A stretch of DNA of 64,000 nucleotides from Aurantiacibacter odishensis. Its GTDB lineage: Bacteria; Pseudomonadota; Alphaproteobacteria; Sphingomonadales; Sphingomonadaceae. The translations under genes and the position numbers were made by a program. Within the stretch, counting starts at the first letter, position 1, and every line of letters begins with the position of its first letter. Below the pieces are notes generated by a model. The model did no database searches, was not told the origin of the DNA, and saw only the letters and a list, made by a program, of their open reading frames with translations. Positions 51,008 through 60,615 of the stretch are shown here, in pieces. The stretch is from the NCBI RefSeq assembly GCF_003605195.1, contig NZ_QYOS01000024.1:341501-405500 (forward strand), given 5' to 3'.

Positions 51008-51907
51008 TCAGACCGCTGCGGCGGCCCTGCCGATCCTTTCACGCAACCAGGTGAGGCCGGGATCCGCTTCGCGCGTGGCGTGGAATTGCATCATCTCCCG
51101 CATCGGCGGCAGGTCGAAGGGCATCTCGAGGACGCGAAGCGGGAGGCGTTTTGCCATCAGCCGCGCCAGCCGCTCGTGCATCACGCAAAGCAGGTTCGTG
51201 TCCGGCACCAGATAGGGCGCCTGGATGAACGAGGGCGCGCGCACCACGATGCGCCGTTCGATACCCTGGCTCTTGAACCACTGCTCAGCGAAAGTGAATT
51301 GTCGACCGACGCTGACCGCAACGTGTCCGGCATCCTCGAACGCCTGCCGTGACAGAGGGGCATCGACCACCGGATTGCCGGTCCAGCCTACAGTCACATG
51401 GTGTTCCTCGAACACAAGTTCGCACGGATGGTCCGGATGAACGAACGCTTCGGGTGTCAGCAGCAGGTCCAGTTCCCCGTTGGCGAGGGCAACCTGCTGC
51501 GCCGGGCCGGGAAGCTCGAAACTGAAGCCAATGCGCGGCGCTTCCGACAGGAGTTCGGTAACCAGCGGCGCAAGCAGCACAGTGGTCACGTAATCCGAGG
51601 CGGCGATGCGGAAATGGCGCTCGGAACGACCGGGATCGAAACGGCCCTGGCGGGCAATCAGGGCACGCAGTTCGAAAATCTTTCCCGAGATCTCTGGCTG
51701 CAGGGCCAGTGCGAACGGCGTGGGGATCAGCTTCTTGCCGTGTTGCGACAGGATATCGTCCTGAAAACTCTCGCGCAGGCGCTTGAGCGAAGCGCTCATC
51801 GCCGATTGCGTGACGTTCAGCCGGTTGGCGGCCCGTGTGACGCTCTGTTCCTGCATCAGGACATCGAAGGCTACGAGCAGGTTCAGGTCAAAGTTGTCAA
51901 GCCGCAT
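51008..51907 (-). CDS. LysR family regulator, NodD/NahR-like
   Basis: A 299-residue LTTR. The N-terminal winged HTH is NFDLNLLVAFDVLMQEQSVTRAANRLNVTQSAMSASLKRLRESFQDDIL, followed by a linker helix and an effector-binding domain (about 90-299) opening FRIAASDYVTTVLL. These are the features of the NodD/NahR/DntR branch, whose members sense aromatic compounds. It is divergent from the 12-kb catabolic operon and presumably its activator. The ATG is at 51905-51907. Confidence 0.93.
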   Translation of the reverse strand: MRLDNFDLNLLVAFDVLMQEQSVTRAANRLNVTQSAMSASLKRLRESFQDDILSQHGKKLIPTPFALALQPEISGKIFELRALIARQGRFDPGRSERHFRIAASDYVTTVLLAPLVTELLSEAPRIGFSFELPGPAQQVALANGELDLLLTPEAFVHPDHPCELVFEEHHVTVGWTGNPVVDAPLSRQAFEDAGHVAVSVGRQFTFAEQWFKSQGIERRIVVRAPSFIQAPYLVPDTNLLCVMHERLARLMAKRLPLRVLEMPFDLPPMREMMQFHATREADPGLTWLRERIGRAAAAV

Positions 51908-51912
51908 GATGC

Positions 51913-51937
51913 ATCGATATCAGTGATGGTTTTTGAT
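51913..51937 (+). promoter_or_regulatory. Putative LysR box for the catabolic operon
   Basis: ATC-N9-GAT (51913-51927) matches the half-box of nod-box/NahR-type LTTR sites. An overlapping ATCA-N11-TGAT runs from 51919 to 51937. A -35-like TTGATG (51933-51938) and -10-like TAAATG (51956-51961) follow, 17 bases apart, upstream of the TonB receptor. This is the usual arrangement for an LTTR that represses itself and activates the divergent operon. Confidence 0.5.
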
Positions 51938-52023
51938 GAAAACAAAAAATTGGACTAAATGACCGCTCAGGTGAGAAACGTCCGCAACGAGCTGCCTCGA
52001 AGCAGCCCAAGCGGGAGAGAACC

Positions 52024-54510
52024 ATGCTGAAATTTCTTGTCGCCACATCGGCGATAGCCATCGCCCTTTCGAGCCAGACGGCATCTGCCCAAGACTCGCA
52101 GGACGAGAGCACGCAGGCGGAGCGTCCCAGCGGCCTCAACGTCATCACCGTGACCGCGCAGCGCCGCGAGGAAAGCCTGCAGGACGCGGCGATTCCCATC
52201 AACGCCGTCAGCGGCGAGGAACTGGAGCGGACGGGCGTTGTCGACGTGACGCAGCTGAACAAGGTCGCGCCCGCGCTCTACGTGCCGGAATCGGGCGGCG
52301 CCAATGTCGGCTATTTCATTCGCGGCGTCGGCAACTTCGCCAACAACGGCTACACGAACCCCGCTGTCGCCTTCAACCTGGACGGGGTCTATATCGGTCG
52401 CCCGTCATCGACCGTGGCGTCGTTCCTCGACGTAAACCGGGTCGAAGTGCTCAAGGGGCCGCAGGGCACCCTATACGGCCGCAACGCGACGGGCGGCGCG
52501 GTCAACGTCATTCCCAACGCGCCGCGCCTCGGCGTGCTGGAGGGCAGCGTCAGCGCGCAATACGGCAACTACGATGCGATCGAGACGACCGGCGTCATCA
52601 ACTTGCCGGTGGGCGACCGCGTGGCCGCGAGGCTGGCGGGCACCTATTCGGAGCGCGACGGATATTACGACGACGGCACTGGCGCGAAGGAAGACCTGGC
52701 CCTGCGCGGACAGCTCTTCTTCGAGATCTCGCCTGCCGCCGATATTCGTCTCTCGGCCGACTATTCCACGCAGAAGGGCACCGGTCCGGGCCTCGATGTG
52801 GACGGTATCTACACCTTCGCGCCCTTCACGCCCGATGCCACGGTTCCCAACTGGCAGTTCATCGCCGCGCCTGAATCAGTGAGCGATCCGTTCACCGGCC
52901 TCTTCGCACCGCAGTCGCTGGAATTCATCGAGGACAACGCCACGGCTGCGCCGCTCTATTCCCCGGTGGTGGGATACGATTATCCCTACAGGGATGACGA
53001 ATACTGGGGCGTGAACGCCGAGTTCAATCTCGATCTTGGCGCTGCCGATCTGGTCGTCATCCCGGCCTATCGCCGCTCCGAACTGGACAACCAGTTCAAC
53101 GGCGCGCCGTTCAAGGCCGGCATCAACCAGGATACCGCAGAACAGTTCAGCATCGAGGGCCGCCTGTCAGGCGATACCGGCCCGCTCGAGTGGCTGCTGG
53201 GCGCATACTATTTCGACGAGAGCGTGGAAGGGCTGAATTCCTACAACCAGTTCTCGACCGTCTCCTTCCAGGATTTTGCCACCGATACCGAATCCGTCGC
53301 CGTGTTCGCGCGCGCCAGCTTCAGCGTTACCGAGGATTTGCGTATTGTCGGCGGCATTCGCTACACCGACGAGAGCCGTTCCATCGATGCGCTGTCGATC
53401 AGCACGACCGGCGTTTGCCTGATAGAGCCGCAATTCGGACCGCCCAGCTGTCCGCAGGTGCCCACCATCCCGGTCGGCCTGACCTTGCAGGAAACGCTGG
53501 CGCAGCTTGATCCGTCGCTGTTTCCTGCTGGTTCTCCGCTGGATGGACCCGTACCCTATGGCGCATTCCCCTACGGACCCTTCGGCGCGATGGGCCCGCA
53601 GGCGCTGCTCATCAACACGCCTACTCAGATCGTGCGCACCTCGGGTGACGACGAGATTACGTGGCGCGCCGCGCTGGAATACGACGCGACGCCCGATAAC
53701 CTGCTCTACGCCAGCTTCGAGACGGGCTTCCGCGCGGGCGGTTTCAACCTCACCTTCGGGCAGGAAGAATACGATCCGGAATATATCGACGCCTACACCA
53801 TCGGTTCGAAGAACAGCTTCTTCGACAATCGTCTGCAGCTGAACTTCGAGGCGTTCTATTGGGATTACCGCGGGCAGCAGCTTGCCGCGCTGGGCGTCGA
53901 CGATCGCGGCAACAACTCCTTCTACACCCGCAACGTGGGGCAATCGTCCATCAAGGGTGCGGAGATCGATTTCCAGGCACTGGTGACGGAGACGACCCTG
54001 CTGCGCGGCGGCGTGCAGTACCTCGATGCGACGTACGATTCCTTCATCTACGACCAGGTCGATCTTTCGGACGATACCGATCCGCCCAACTTCCTGACGC
54101 CGATCACGGGCTGCGATTACACGCAGAACCTTGGCGCGCAGCGCAGCTTCACCATCGATTGTTCGGGCAAGCCCGCGCTCAACGCGCCGGACTGGACGAT
54201 CAACTTCGGGGTGCAGCAGAGTTTCGAGATGCGCGATTACGAGGTGATCGCTACGCTCGACGGGCGCTACCGCAGCGAGAGGGTGGTCGGTTTCAACTAC
54301 CTTCCGACGGGCAACGCGGGGGACGACGTGACGATCGACGCGAGCATTTCGCTGGTGCCTTACGACAAGGGCTTCACGGCCAGCGTGTTCGTGCGCAACC
54401 TGACGAACGAGGCCATGCGCTCGCTTTACCAGCTAGGCGCGGCGAACGTGGCTTCCTCGAAATTCGAACCGCCGCGCACCTTTGGTGTCCGGGTCGGATC
54501 CGCGTTCTGA
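52024..54510 (+). CDS. TonB-dependent outer-membrane receptor heading the LysR-linked operon
   Basis: An 828-residue receptor with a signal peptide ending in TASAQ (about residue 24), TonB-box-like NVITVTAQRR, and a plug domain (VEVLKGPQGTLYGRNATGGAVN). The FecA/CirA-type barrel ends in FGVRVGSAF. Plug motifs of this kind are common in sphingomonad receptors for aromatic and other organic compounds. The ATG is preceded by GGGAGAG. It is the first gene of the operon. Confidence 0.94.
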   Translation: MLKFLVATSAIAIALSSQTASAQDSQDESTQAERPSGLNVITVTAQRREESLQDAAIPINAVSGEELERTGVVDVTQLNKVAPALYVPESGGANVGYFIRGVGNFANNGYTNPAVAFNLDGVYIGRPSSTVASFLDVNRVEVLKGPQGTLYGRNATGGAVNVIPNAPRLGVLEGSVSAQYGNYDAIETTGVINLPVGDRVAARLAGTYSERDGYYDDGTGAKEDLALRGQLFFEISPAADIRLSADYSTQKGTGPGLDVDGIYTFAPFTPDATVPNWQFIAAPESVSDPFTGLFAPQSLEFIEDNATAAPLYSPVVGYDYPYRDDEYWGVNAEFNLDLGAADLVVIPAYRRSELDNQFNGAPFKAGINQDTAEQFSIEGRLSGDTGPLEWLLGAYYFDESVEGLNSYNQFSTVSFQDFATDTESVAVFARASFSVTEDLRIVGGIRYTDESRSIDALSISTTGVCLIEPQFGPPSCPQVPTIPVGLTLQETLAQLDPSLFPAGSPLDGPVPYGAFPYGPFGAMGPQALLINTPTQIVRTSGDDEITWRAALEYDATPDNLLYASFETGFRAGGFNLTFGQEEYDPEYIDAYTIGSKNSFFDNRLQLNFEAFYWDYRGQQLAALGVDDRGNNSFYTRNVGQSSIKGAEIDFQALVTETTLLRGGVQYLDATYDSFIYDQVDLSDDTDPPNFLTPITGCDYTQNLGAQRSFTIDCSGKPALNAPDWTINFGVQQSFEMRDYEVIATLDGRYRSERVVGFNYLPTGNAGDDVTIDASISLVPYDKGFTASVFVRNLTNEAMRSLYQLGAANVASSKFEPPRTFGVRVGSAF

Positions 54511-54512
54511 CG

Positions 54513-55493
54513 ATGAGGGCTCTCGCATCCATATTTGCGGCAACCGCCTACCTGTCGCTGTCGGCCATTCCGGCGACAGCGCAGGATGGCGCGCGGGACG
54601 GCGAAGGGACGTGGATCACGTTGGGTACGGGAGCAGGCCCGGTGACCAGCTCGACCCGTTCCCAGCCAGCGAACCTGCTTCGCTTTGGGGGGCACGATTA
54701 TCTCGTCGATGTCGGCGACGGGACGGCGGGACAGAGCGGCAAGGCGGGAGTGCAGACGAAGGCGATCGACGCGATCTTCATCTCCCACCTGCATTTCGAT
54801 CACACCGCCGGGCTGACGGGTATCCTCGGCCTTCGCTTCCAGACCAGCGCAGGCGATCCGCTGACGATCTACGGGCCGCCGGAGACGCAGCAGCTGGTCG
54901 ACGGTATTCTTGCCGGAATGGAGCCGGGGGCAACGGCGAACTACGGCGTCGCTGGCGCGGCGCCGGTCGATCATCGTTCAGGGATTCGCGTGGTCGAAAT
55001 GCGAGACGGGGACAGTGTCGATGTCGATGGCATGACGGTGACCGTCCGCGAGAACTCACATTACAGCTTTCCTGTGGGAAGCGAGCTAGCCGCGCGCTTC
55101 GAGTCGCTATCCTATCGTTTCGACCTGCCGGGCCGATCCATTGTCTATACGGGCGACACGGGGCCGAGCGATGCGGTGGAAGAACTTGCGAGCGGAGCCG
55201 ACCTGCTCGTGGTCGAAATGATGGACATCCCGCTCACCATCGAACGGATGATCGCTGCCAATCCCGGCATTCCGGAAGCGGTTTCGCAGGCGATGCAGTC
55301 GCATCTCTCCGAACATCATCTCTCGCCCACACAGGTTGGCGAACTGGCCACGCGCGCCGGTGTCGGTTCGGTTGTGGTCACGCACTTCTCGGGTTGGGAA
55401 AAGAACCAGCCAGGTCACATGCGCTATCTCCAAGAGATTGCGGCGGCCTACGACGGCCCGTTCCTGATAGCCGATGACATGGATTCATTCTGA
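54513..55493 (+). CDS. Exported metallo-beta-lactamase-fold hydrolase
   Basis: A 326-residue MBL-fold protein with a signal peptide (MRALASIFAATAYLSLSAIPATAQ), so probably periplasmic. The dinuclear metal motif is in ISHLHFDHTAG (about 89-99), with further ligands in YTGDTG and the C-terminal VVTHFSG. The arrangement is closest to arylsulfatase/RNase Z-like or lactonase-type enzymes. It begins two bases after the TonB receptor stop and could trim or open the substrate before it crosses the inner membrane. Confidence 0.9.
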   Translation: MRALASIFAATAYLSLSAIPATAQDGARDGEGTWITLGTGAGPVTSSTRSQPANLLRFGGHDYLVDVGDGTAGQSGKAGVQTKAIDAIFISHLHFDHTAGLTGILGLRFQTSAGDPLTIYGPPETQQLVDGILAGMEPGATANYGVAGAAPVDHRSGIRVVEMRDGDSVDVDGMTVTVRENSHYSFPVGSELAARFESLSYRFDLPGRSIVYTGDTGPSDAVEELASGADLLVVEMMDIPLTIERMIAANPGIPEAVSQAMQSHLSEHHLSPTQVGELATRAGVGSVVVTHFSGWEKNQPGHMRYLQEIAAAYDGPFLIADDMDSF

Positions 55494-55494
55494 A

Positions 55495-56610
55495 ATGAAA
55501 AACCTCAACATACTCGTGATCGGCGGCGGCATCGGGGGGATGACTTCGGCCATCGCGCTGCGCCGTGACGGTCACTCCGTTACCGTGATCGAGAAGGACC
55601 CCGAATGGGCCGTCTATGGCGTGGGCATCATCCAGCAGGGCAATGTCCTTAGGGCGATGAAGGAACTCGGCCTGCTCGACGATTACATGGATGCAGCGGT
55701 CGGCTTCGATTTCGTCGCGGTCCATGCGCCCGATGGGACGCAGGTTGCCAAGGTGCCGAGCCCGCGGCTGGTGGAGGGCTATCCCGCCAACGTGGGCATC
55801 GGTCGCCCTGCGCTGCACAAGGTGCTGGGCGATCGCACGATCGCGGCAGGCGCCGACGTGCGCCTTGGCGTCACGGCGGATTCAATCGAGGACGACGGCG
55901 AGGGCGTGACGGTCCGCTTTTCCGACGGCAGCGAGGGACGCTACGATATCGTGATCGGTGCGGACGGGGTTTATTCAGACACCCGCGAGAAGATCATGCC
56001 GGATGCCGACAAGCCGGAATACACGGGGCAAGCGGTGTGGCGCTACAATCTGCCGCGTCCGGACGACCTGGATGCGCTGCACGTCTACAACGGCCCGACC
56101 GGGGTCGGTCTGGTGCCGATCAGTGCGGACCTCATGTACATGTATGTCACCACACCCGAGCCCGGCAATCCCTGGTACGACAAGCAGGGTCTGGCAAAAG
56201 CCATGCGCGAGAAGCTGGCGAACACGCCGCCGCAGATCCGCGAAGTGGCAGAAGCGATCACCGACGATGAGGGCGTGGTCTACCGTCCGCTGGAAGCGAT
56301 GATGCTCTACGGCCCGTGGCACGAAGGCCGCGTGGTGCTGCTGGGGGATGCCGTTCACGCCACGACGCCGCACCTTGGACAGGGCGCGGGCATGGCGATC
56401 GAGGACAGCATCGTGCTGGCCGAGGAACTGGCGAAGGCGGACACGCCACAGAAGGCCTTCGAAGCTTACCGCGAGCGCCGCTTCGAACGCTGCAAGTACA
56501 TCGTCGAGAGTTCGCTTGCCATCTGCCATGGGCAGCTGGGCAAGGGCCCGGCGGTCGACAATCACAAGGCCACCGCGGAGATGTTCGAAATCACCGCGCA
56601 GCCGATTTGA
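55495..56610 (+). CDS. FAD-dependent aromatic monooxygenase (group A flavoprotein hydroxylase)
   Basis: A 371-residue flavoprotein hydroxylase. The dinucleotide-binding motif GGGIGGMTSAIAL is at about 9-21, the conserved Asp-Gly (VIGADGVYS) is near 155-163, and the FAD ribityl-binding motif GDAVHATTPHLGQGAGMAIED is near 283-303. It probably adds a hydroxyl to a phenolic ring at the expense of NAD(P)H, as salicylate or 3-hydroxybenzoate hydroxylases do. ATG 55495 follows the previous stop by one base. Confidence 0.92.
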   Translation: MKNLNILVIGGGIGGMTSAIALRRDGHSVTVIEKDPEWAVYGVGIIQQGNVLRAMKELGLLDDYMDAAVGFDFVAVHAPDGTQVAKVPSPRLVEGYPANVGIGRPALHKVLGDRTIAAGADVRLGVTADSIEDDGEGVTVRFSDGSEGRYDIVIGADGVYSDTREKIMPDADKPEYTGQAVWRYNLPRPDDLDALHVYNGPTGVGLVPISADLMYMYVTTPEPGNPWYDKQGLAKAMREKLANTPPQIREVAEAITDDEGVVYRPLEAMMLYGPWHEGRVVLLGDAVHATTPHLGQGAGMAIEDSIVLAEELAKADTPQKAFEAYRERRFERCKYIVESSLAICHGQLGKGPAVDNHKATAEMFEITAQPI

Positions 56611-56635
56611 ATTCAGCTTTTTGAGGGACAAGCAA

Positions 56636-57538
56636 ATGAGCCGAGTAACCGAAATCCGCTATGTCGGGTATGGCGTCGAAGACTTCGATGCCGAGCGTAA
56701 ATTCTACGCCGAGGACTGGGGCCTCGTCGAAGTCGCCGATGCAGACGGCATGGCCTGGTTCAAGACCCACGGGCACGACGAACACCACGTGGTGCGCCTG
56801 CACGATACCGGCACCAACTGCATCGAGGTGATCGCGCTGGCGGCGGACAGCCGCGAGGACGTTGACAACCTGCACGCCAAGGTTGCCCAAGCGGGGTGCA
56901 AGATCATCCACGAGCCGCGCGATATCGACGCGCCGGGCGGCGGCTACGGTTTCCGTTTCTTCTCGCCCGATGGCCTGCCGTTCGAAATCTCCGCCGATGT
57001 CGAGAAGCTCGACAAGCGGGCGATGGAGCGTTGGGAAGGCCTGCCGGTGAAGATCAGCCACATCGTGCTGCATTCGCCGGACCACCAGGCGGCGGTTAAA
57101 TTCTTCACCGACGTGCTGGGCTTCAAGGTCAGCGACTGGCTGGGCGACTTCATGTGCTTCCTGCGCTGCAACAGCGCACACCACCGCCTCGCCCTGCTGC
57201 CGGGTCCGCCCTGCCTCAATCACGTCGCCTTCGACATGCTGAGCGCGGATGACATGCTGCGCGGCGTCTCCCGCCTCAAGCAGCGCGACATCGACATCAA
57301 GTGGGGACCGGGCCGCCACACGGCGGGCGACAACACTTTCAGCTATTTCTGCACGCCCAGCGGCTTCGCGGTGGAATATACCGCCGAACTGGAGGAAGTG
57401 GATTTCGAGACCTGGGAGCCGACCGTCTACGAGCCAGCGCCCCGGATCATGGATCAGTGGGGCATCGGCGTGGGCGGTCCGCAGACCATGCCCAAGGCCG
57501 CACCCGATCCCTGCCTGTTCAAGCCGGCGGAGGTCTGA
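56636..57538 (+). CDS. Type I extradiol ring-cleavage dioxygenase (two-domain VOC)
   Basis: A 300-residue protein with two VOC modules (about 6-130 and 138-265). The catalytic second module has the complete Fe(II) triad of type I extradiol dioxygenases: His142 (ISHIVLHSPD), His196 (LNHVAFD) and Glu247 (FAVEYTAE). It should cleave a catechol-type ring next to the hydroxyls (meta-cleavage). Residues 270-300 form a Pro-rich tail. ATG 56636 lies 25 bases after the monooxygenase gene, consistent with consecutive steps. Confidence 0.92.
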   Translation: MSRVTEIRYVGYGVEDFDAERKFYAEDWGLVEVADADGMAWFKTHGHDEHHVVRLHDTGTNCIEVIALAADSREDVDNLHAKVAQAGCKIIHEPRDIDAPGGGYGFRFFSPDGLPFEISADVEKLDKRAMERWEGLPVKISHIVLHSPDHQAAVKFFTDVLGFKVSDWLGDFMCFLRCNSAHHRLALLPGPPCLNHVAFDMLSADDMLRGVSRLKQRDIDIKWGPGRHTAGDNTFSYFCTPSGFAVEYTAELEEVDFETWEPTVYEPAPRIMDQWGIGVGGPQTMPKAAPDPCLFKPAEV

Positions 57539-57542
57539 GCGC

Positions 57543-58700
57543 GTGTCACTCTATTCTCCTTTCAAGAACTACATCTGGAACCTCAGCGTCGCCATCGCGA
57601 TGGAAAGCGGCGGGCGCATCGGCGAGATTGTCGACATGTGTCAGCCCATCCTCGATGCCGCCGAAAACGGTGACGATGCCGGCACGCCAGAGTTCATGCG
57701 CGCCTGGGCGGCAATGGGTCACAAGCTGCTGCAACTGGCGGGCGAGGACGAGGCCAAGGGCCGCGCCTTCTCCGCTTCGGAAAAGATGGAGCGCGCCGCG
57801 CTCTACCTGCTGGTGGCAGAACGGATGCAGGGCCACGGCACCAAGGGGCGCGAGGAAACCTACGCGCTGGCCCGCGAGACGTTCGACAAGTCGACACGGC
57901 TCGGCAAGATCAATCGCGAGCGCGTGGAAATCCCGCTTGAGAAGGGCACGATGTCGGCGCTCTACACCCGCGCGCCGGGCGAGGGGGAACGGCCTTGCGT
58001 GGTCTATTGCAACGGCCTCGATAGCTGCAAGGAGATGCTCTACTGGTCGCGCCTGCCCGAAGCGCTGGCGCGCCGGGGTGTCTCCACCCTTTGCGTCGAT
58101 CAGCCGGGCACCGGAGAGGCGCTGCGCCTGCAGAACCTGCCGGTCGATCCGCATTCGGAAAGCTGGGCCAGCAAGGCGGTCGATTGGCTGGAAGCGCAGC
58201 CGGATGTCGACAACGCCCGCATCGGCATGACCGGCATCTCGCTGGGCGGACATTTCGCCCCGCGCGCCGTCGCCTACGAGCCGCGCTTTGCCAGCGGCGC
58301 CGTGTGGGGCGCGAACCACAACTGGCGCGAGGTGCAGGACAAGCGGATGGAACGAGAAGGGGAGAACCCCGTCCCGCACTACTGGGCGCACGTGCACTGG
58401 GCTTTCGGCGCGAAGGACCAGGACGATTTCCTGGAGAAATCGACCGACATGAACCTCAACGGTCACATGGACCGTATCAAGGTGCCCTTCCTCGTCACCC
58501 ACGGCGCGCATGATCGGCAGATCAGCGTGGGCTATGCCGACGACCTCTACGACCAGCTCGTCAACTCCCCGCGCCGCGAGAAGGTGATCTTCACCGAGCG
58601 CGAGGGCGGTGTGGAGCACGTAGGGGCCGACAACATGAGCTACGGCCGAGATCTGATCGCGGACTGGTTTGCCGAAACGCTTGGCGGCCATACCGCGTAG
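57543..58700 (+). CDS. Alpha/beta hydrolase, pseudooxynicotine-hydrolase/FrsA-like
   Basis: A 385-residue hydrolase with a helical N-terminal domain (about 1-130) and a C-terminal alpha/beta-hydrolase core. The nucleophile is Ser233 in TGISLGG, the acid is probably in VTHGAHDRQISV and the His in GGVEHVG. The domain order resembles 2,6-dihydroxypseudooxynicotine hydrolase, which cleaves a C-C bond. Directly after an extradiol dioxygenase it is the best candidate for hydrolysing the ring-cleavage product. The start is GTG 57543, four bases after the dioxygenase stop. Confidence 0.85.
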   Translation: MSLYSPFKNYIWNLSVAIAMESGGRIGEIVDMCQPILDAAENGDDAGTPEFMRAWAAMGHKLLQLAGEDEAKGRAFSASEKMERAALYLLVAERMQGHGTKGREETYALARETFDKSTRLGKINRERVEIPLEKGTMSALYTRAPGEGERPCVVYCNGLDSCKEMLYWSRLPEALARRGVSTLCVDQPGTGEALRLQNLPVDPHSESWASKAVDWLEAQPDVDNARIGMTGISLGGHFAPRAVAYEPRFASGAVWGANHNWREVQDKRMEREGENPVPHYWAHVHWAFGAKDQDDFLEKSTDMNLNGHMDRIKVPFLVTHGAHDRQISVGYADDLYDQLVNSPRREKVIFTEREGGVEHVGADNMSYGRDLIADWFAETLGGHTA

Positions 58701-58728
58701 CGGAATGGCTGGGAGAGGACATTAGGGC

Positions 58729-59913
58729 ATGATCGAGAAACAGGAGGCGCGGGAGGCTGGCAAGCCCCAGGGTTTCATTCTCCTTGCAACAGCAGTGCTG
58801 CCGATCATGGCGATCGTCTCGCTGATCCCGGTCCTGCCATTGCTGCTCGGCGAATTCGCAGGCGTGCCGGGCAGCGAGTTCCTGGTGCCGATGGCGCTCA
58901 CCATACCGGCGCTGTGCGTCGCCCTGTTCTCGCCTGTGGCGGGCTGGCTCAGCGACAGGATCGGGCGCAAACAGATGATGATCTGGTCGCTGGTGCTCTA
59001 CGCCGCGTTCGGTATCCTGCCGTGGTTTCTCGACGATCTGTTCCAGATCATCGCCGCCCGTTTCGCACTGGGCGTAGTGGAAGCCGTGATCATGACTCTC
59101 GCCACCGTCCTTATCGGCGACTATTTCGCCGGGGAGCGGCGGGAAAGATGGATCGCCCTGCAGATCGCGGTCGGCAGCGTTGCGGCCATAGTACTGATCG
59201 CCATCGGCGGTGTGCTAGGCGAACTGCTCGGATCGAGAGGCCCGTTCCTGCTCTACCTGCTGGCCCTGCCGATCGCGCTGATCGCGGCGATTGGCCTGTT
59301 CGAACCGGCGAGGGCGGCGGCGGAGCCTGCCCTCGCAAAGCAGGCATTTCCCTTCCGTGTGATCCTGCCGCTCGCCGCGATCACGTTCGGCGTCGGGATA
59401 ATTTTCTATACCGTGACTGTGCAACTGGGGCCGATTCTGGAGGCTTCCGGGCCGGTGTCTCCAGCGCAAATCGGCCTGTTCGGCGCCCTGTGCAATGTCG
59501 CGGTCGCGATCGGCTCCTTTGCCTTTCACCGGAGCAGCAAGAGCGCCGGGCCGAAACTGCTGTCAGTCGGGCTGGCGGTTGCGAGCCTTGGTTATGCGGG
59601 CGTCGTCCTTGCGCCGGGTCTCTTCGCCAAGGCCGGCTTTGCCGCGCTTGTTTGCTTTGGGAGCGGCCTGATGCTGCCTAACATGCTCGCCTGGGCCATG
59701 CGTTCGCTTCCGGCGGCCATGCGTGGCCGGGGAATGGGTCTATGGACGGGTTCCTTCTTCCTGGCCCAGTTCCTTGCTCCGCTGGTTCTCGCTGCCTTTT
59801 CCGGTCTTGCCGGTAGCCTTAGCCAGGCGCTGATGATCTATGCCTTCGCCGCCGGGATCGGCGCGGTGCTGGCGATGTTCTCGGCCAGGTCGAAGCCGAG
59901 GCTGGCGACGTGA
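58729..59913 (+). CDS. MFS transporter
   Basis: A 394-residue carrier with about 12 helices and the loop 2-3 motif GWLSDRIGRKQMM (about 68-80). It is shorter than the other two MFS proteins in this region and resembles drug/metabolite-type members. It may import the operon substrate or export an intermediate. GGGAGAGGA lies upstream, and its 3' end overlaps the GST gene by four bases. Confidence 0.88.
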   Translation: MIEKQEAREAGKPQGFILLATAVLPIMAIVSLIPVLPLLLGEFAGVPGSEFLVPMALTIPALCVALFSPVAGWLSDRIGRKQMMIWSLVLYAAFGILPWFLDDLFQIIAARFALGVVEAVIMTLATVLIGDYFAGERRERWIALQIAVGSVAAIVLIAIGGVLGELLGSRGPFLLYLLALPIALIAAIGLFEPARAAAEPALAKQAFPFRVILPLAAITFGVGIIFYTVTVQLGPILEASGPVSPAQIGLFGALCNVAVAIGSFAFHRSSKSAGPKLLSVGLAVASLGYAGVVLAPGLFAKAGFAALVCFGSGLMLPNMLAWAMRSLPAAMRGRGMGLWTGSFFLAQFLAPLVLAAFSGLAGSLSQALMIYAFAAGIGAVLAMFSARSKPRLAT

Positions 59914-60602
59914 GCAGCAAGTTTGTTCTCTGGTTCGCCCCGCAGACCTGCGCCCGCGTGACGCTGACGGCGCTGGAGGAAATCGGCGAGCCGTTCGAGA
60001 CACGGCTGATTGCTTTCATGGCGGGCGAACATCGCCAGCCGGAATTCCTGTCCGTCAATCCCTCGGGCAAGGTTCCAGCGCTGGAAACGGCGGACGGCGT
60101 AATCGTGCAGAACGGCGCGATCCTGAGCTATCTTGCCGATAGCTACCCAGAGGCAGGCCTGTTGCCCCGGCCGAGAGATGCGGCGGGGCGGGCACGGATA
60201 CTGGCCGAACTGTTCCGCTGCTCCAGCGACCTGCACCCGCTGGTGACGCGCTTCGTCATGGCACCGATGATCTCCACCGAGGCCGAAGATGCGCCGCGTA
60301 TCCGCGCAAGGGCGGTCGAGGGGCTGGCGCAGCAACTCGCTCCGCTGGAAAGCAGGCTGAGCGAGCAGCCGTGGATGCTGGGGCAGAACTGGTCGATCCT
60401 CGATGCCTATCTCGCCTGGATCTGGTTTCGCATCACCGGCGTCGGCTTCCGGCAAGCCGACCACCCGGCGTTACAACGGCACTATGCGAAGGCAAGCAAG
60501 CGCCCGAGCGCGATAGCGGCACTGCAGCACGAAGAGCGGGCGCAAGACGAACTCAAGGCGCGCGGGCTGTTCTTCCAGCCCCCGATGCCCGGCAAGACCT
60601 AG
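59910..60602 (+). CDS. Glutathione S-transferase family protein
   Basis: A 230-residue protein with an N-terminal thioredoxin-like domain (LWFAPQTCARVTLTALEEIGEPFE; glutathione-binding NPSGKVPALET and QNGAILSYLAD) and a C-terminal helical domain. In aromatic catabolic clusters such proteins serve as maleylpyruvate isomerase-type cis-trans isomerases or as ether-cleaving lyases; either is possible. The start is GTG 59910, coupled to the MFS gene. Confidence 0.9.
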   Translation: MSSKFVLWFAPQTCARVTLTALEEIGEPFETRLIAFMAGEHRQPEFLSVNPSGKVPALETADGVIVQNGAILSYLADSYPEAGLLPRPRDAAGRARILAELFRCSSDLHPLVTRFVMAPMISTEAEDAPRIRARAVEGLAQQLAPLESRLSEQPWMLGQNWSILDAYLAWIWFRITGVGFRQADHPALQRHYAKASKRPSAIAALQHEERAQDELKARGLFFQPPMPGKT

Positions 60603-60615
60603 TGAGGACAAGACA

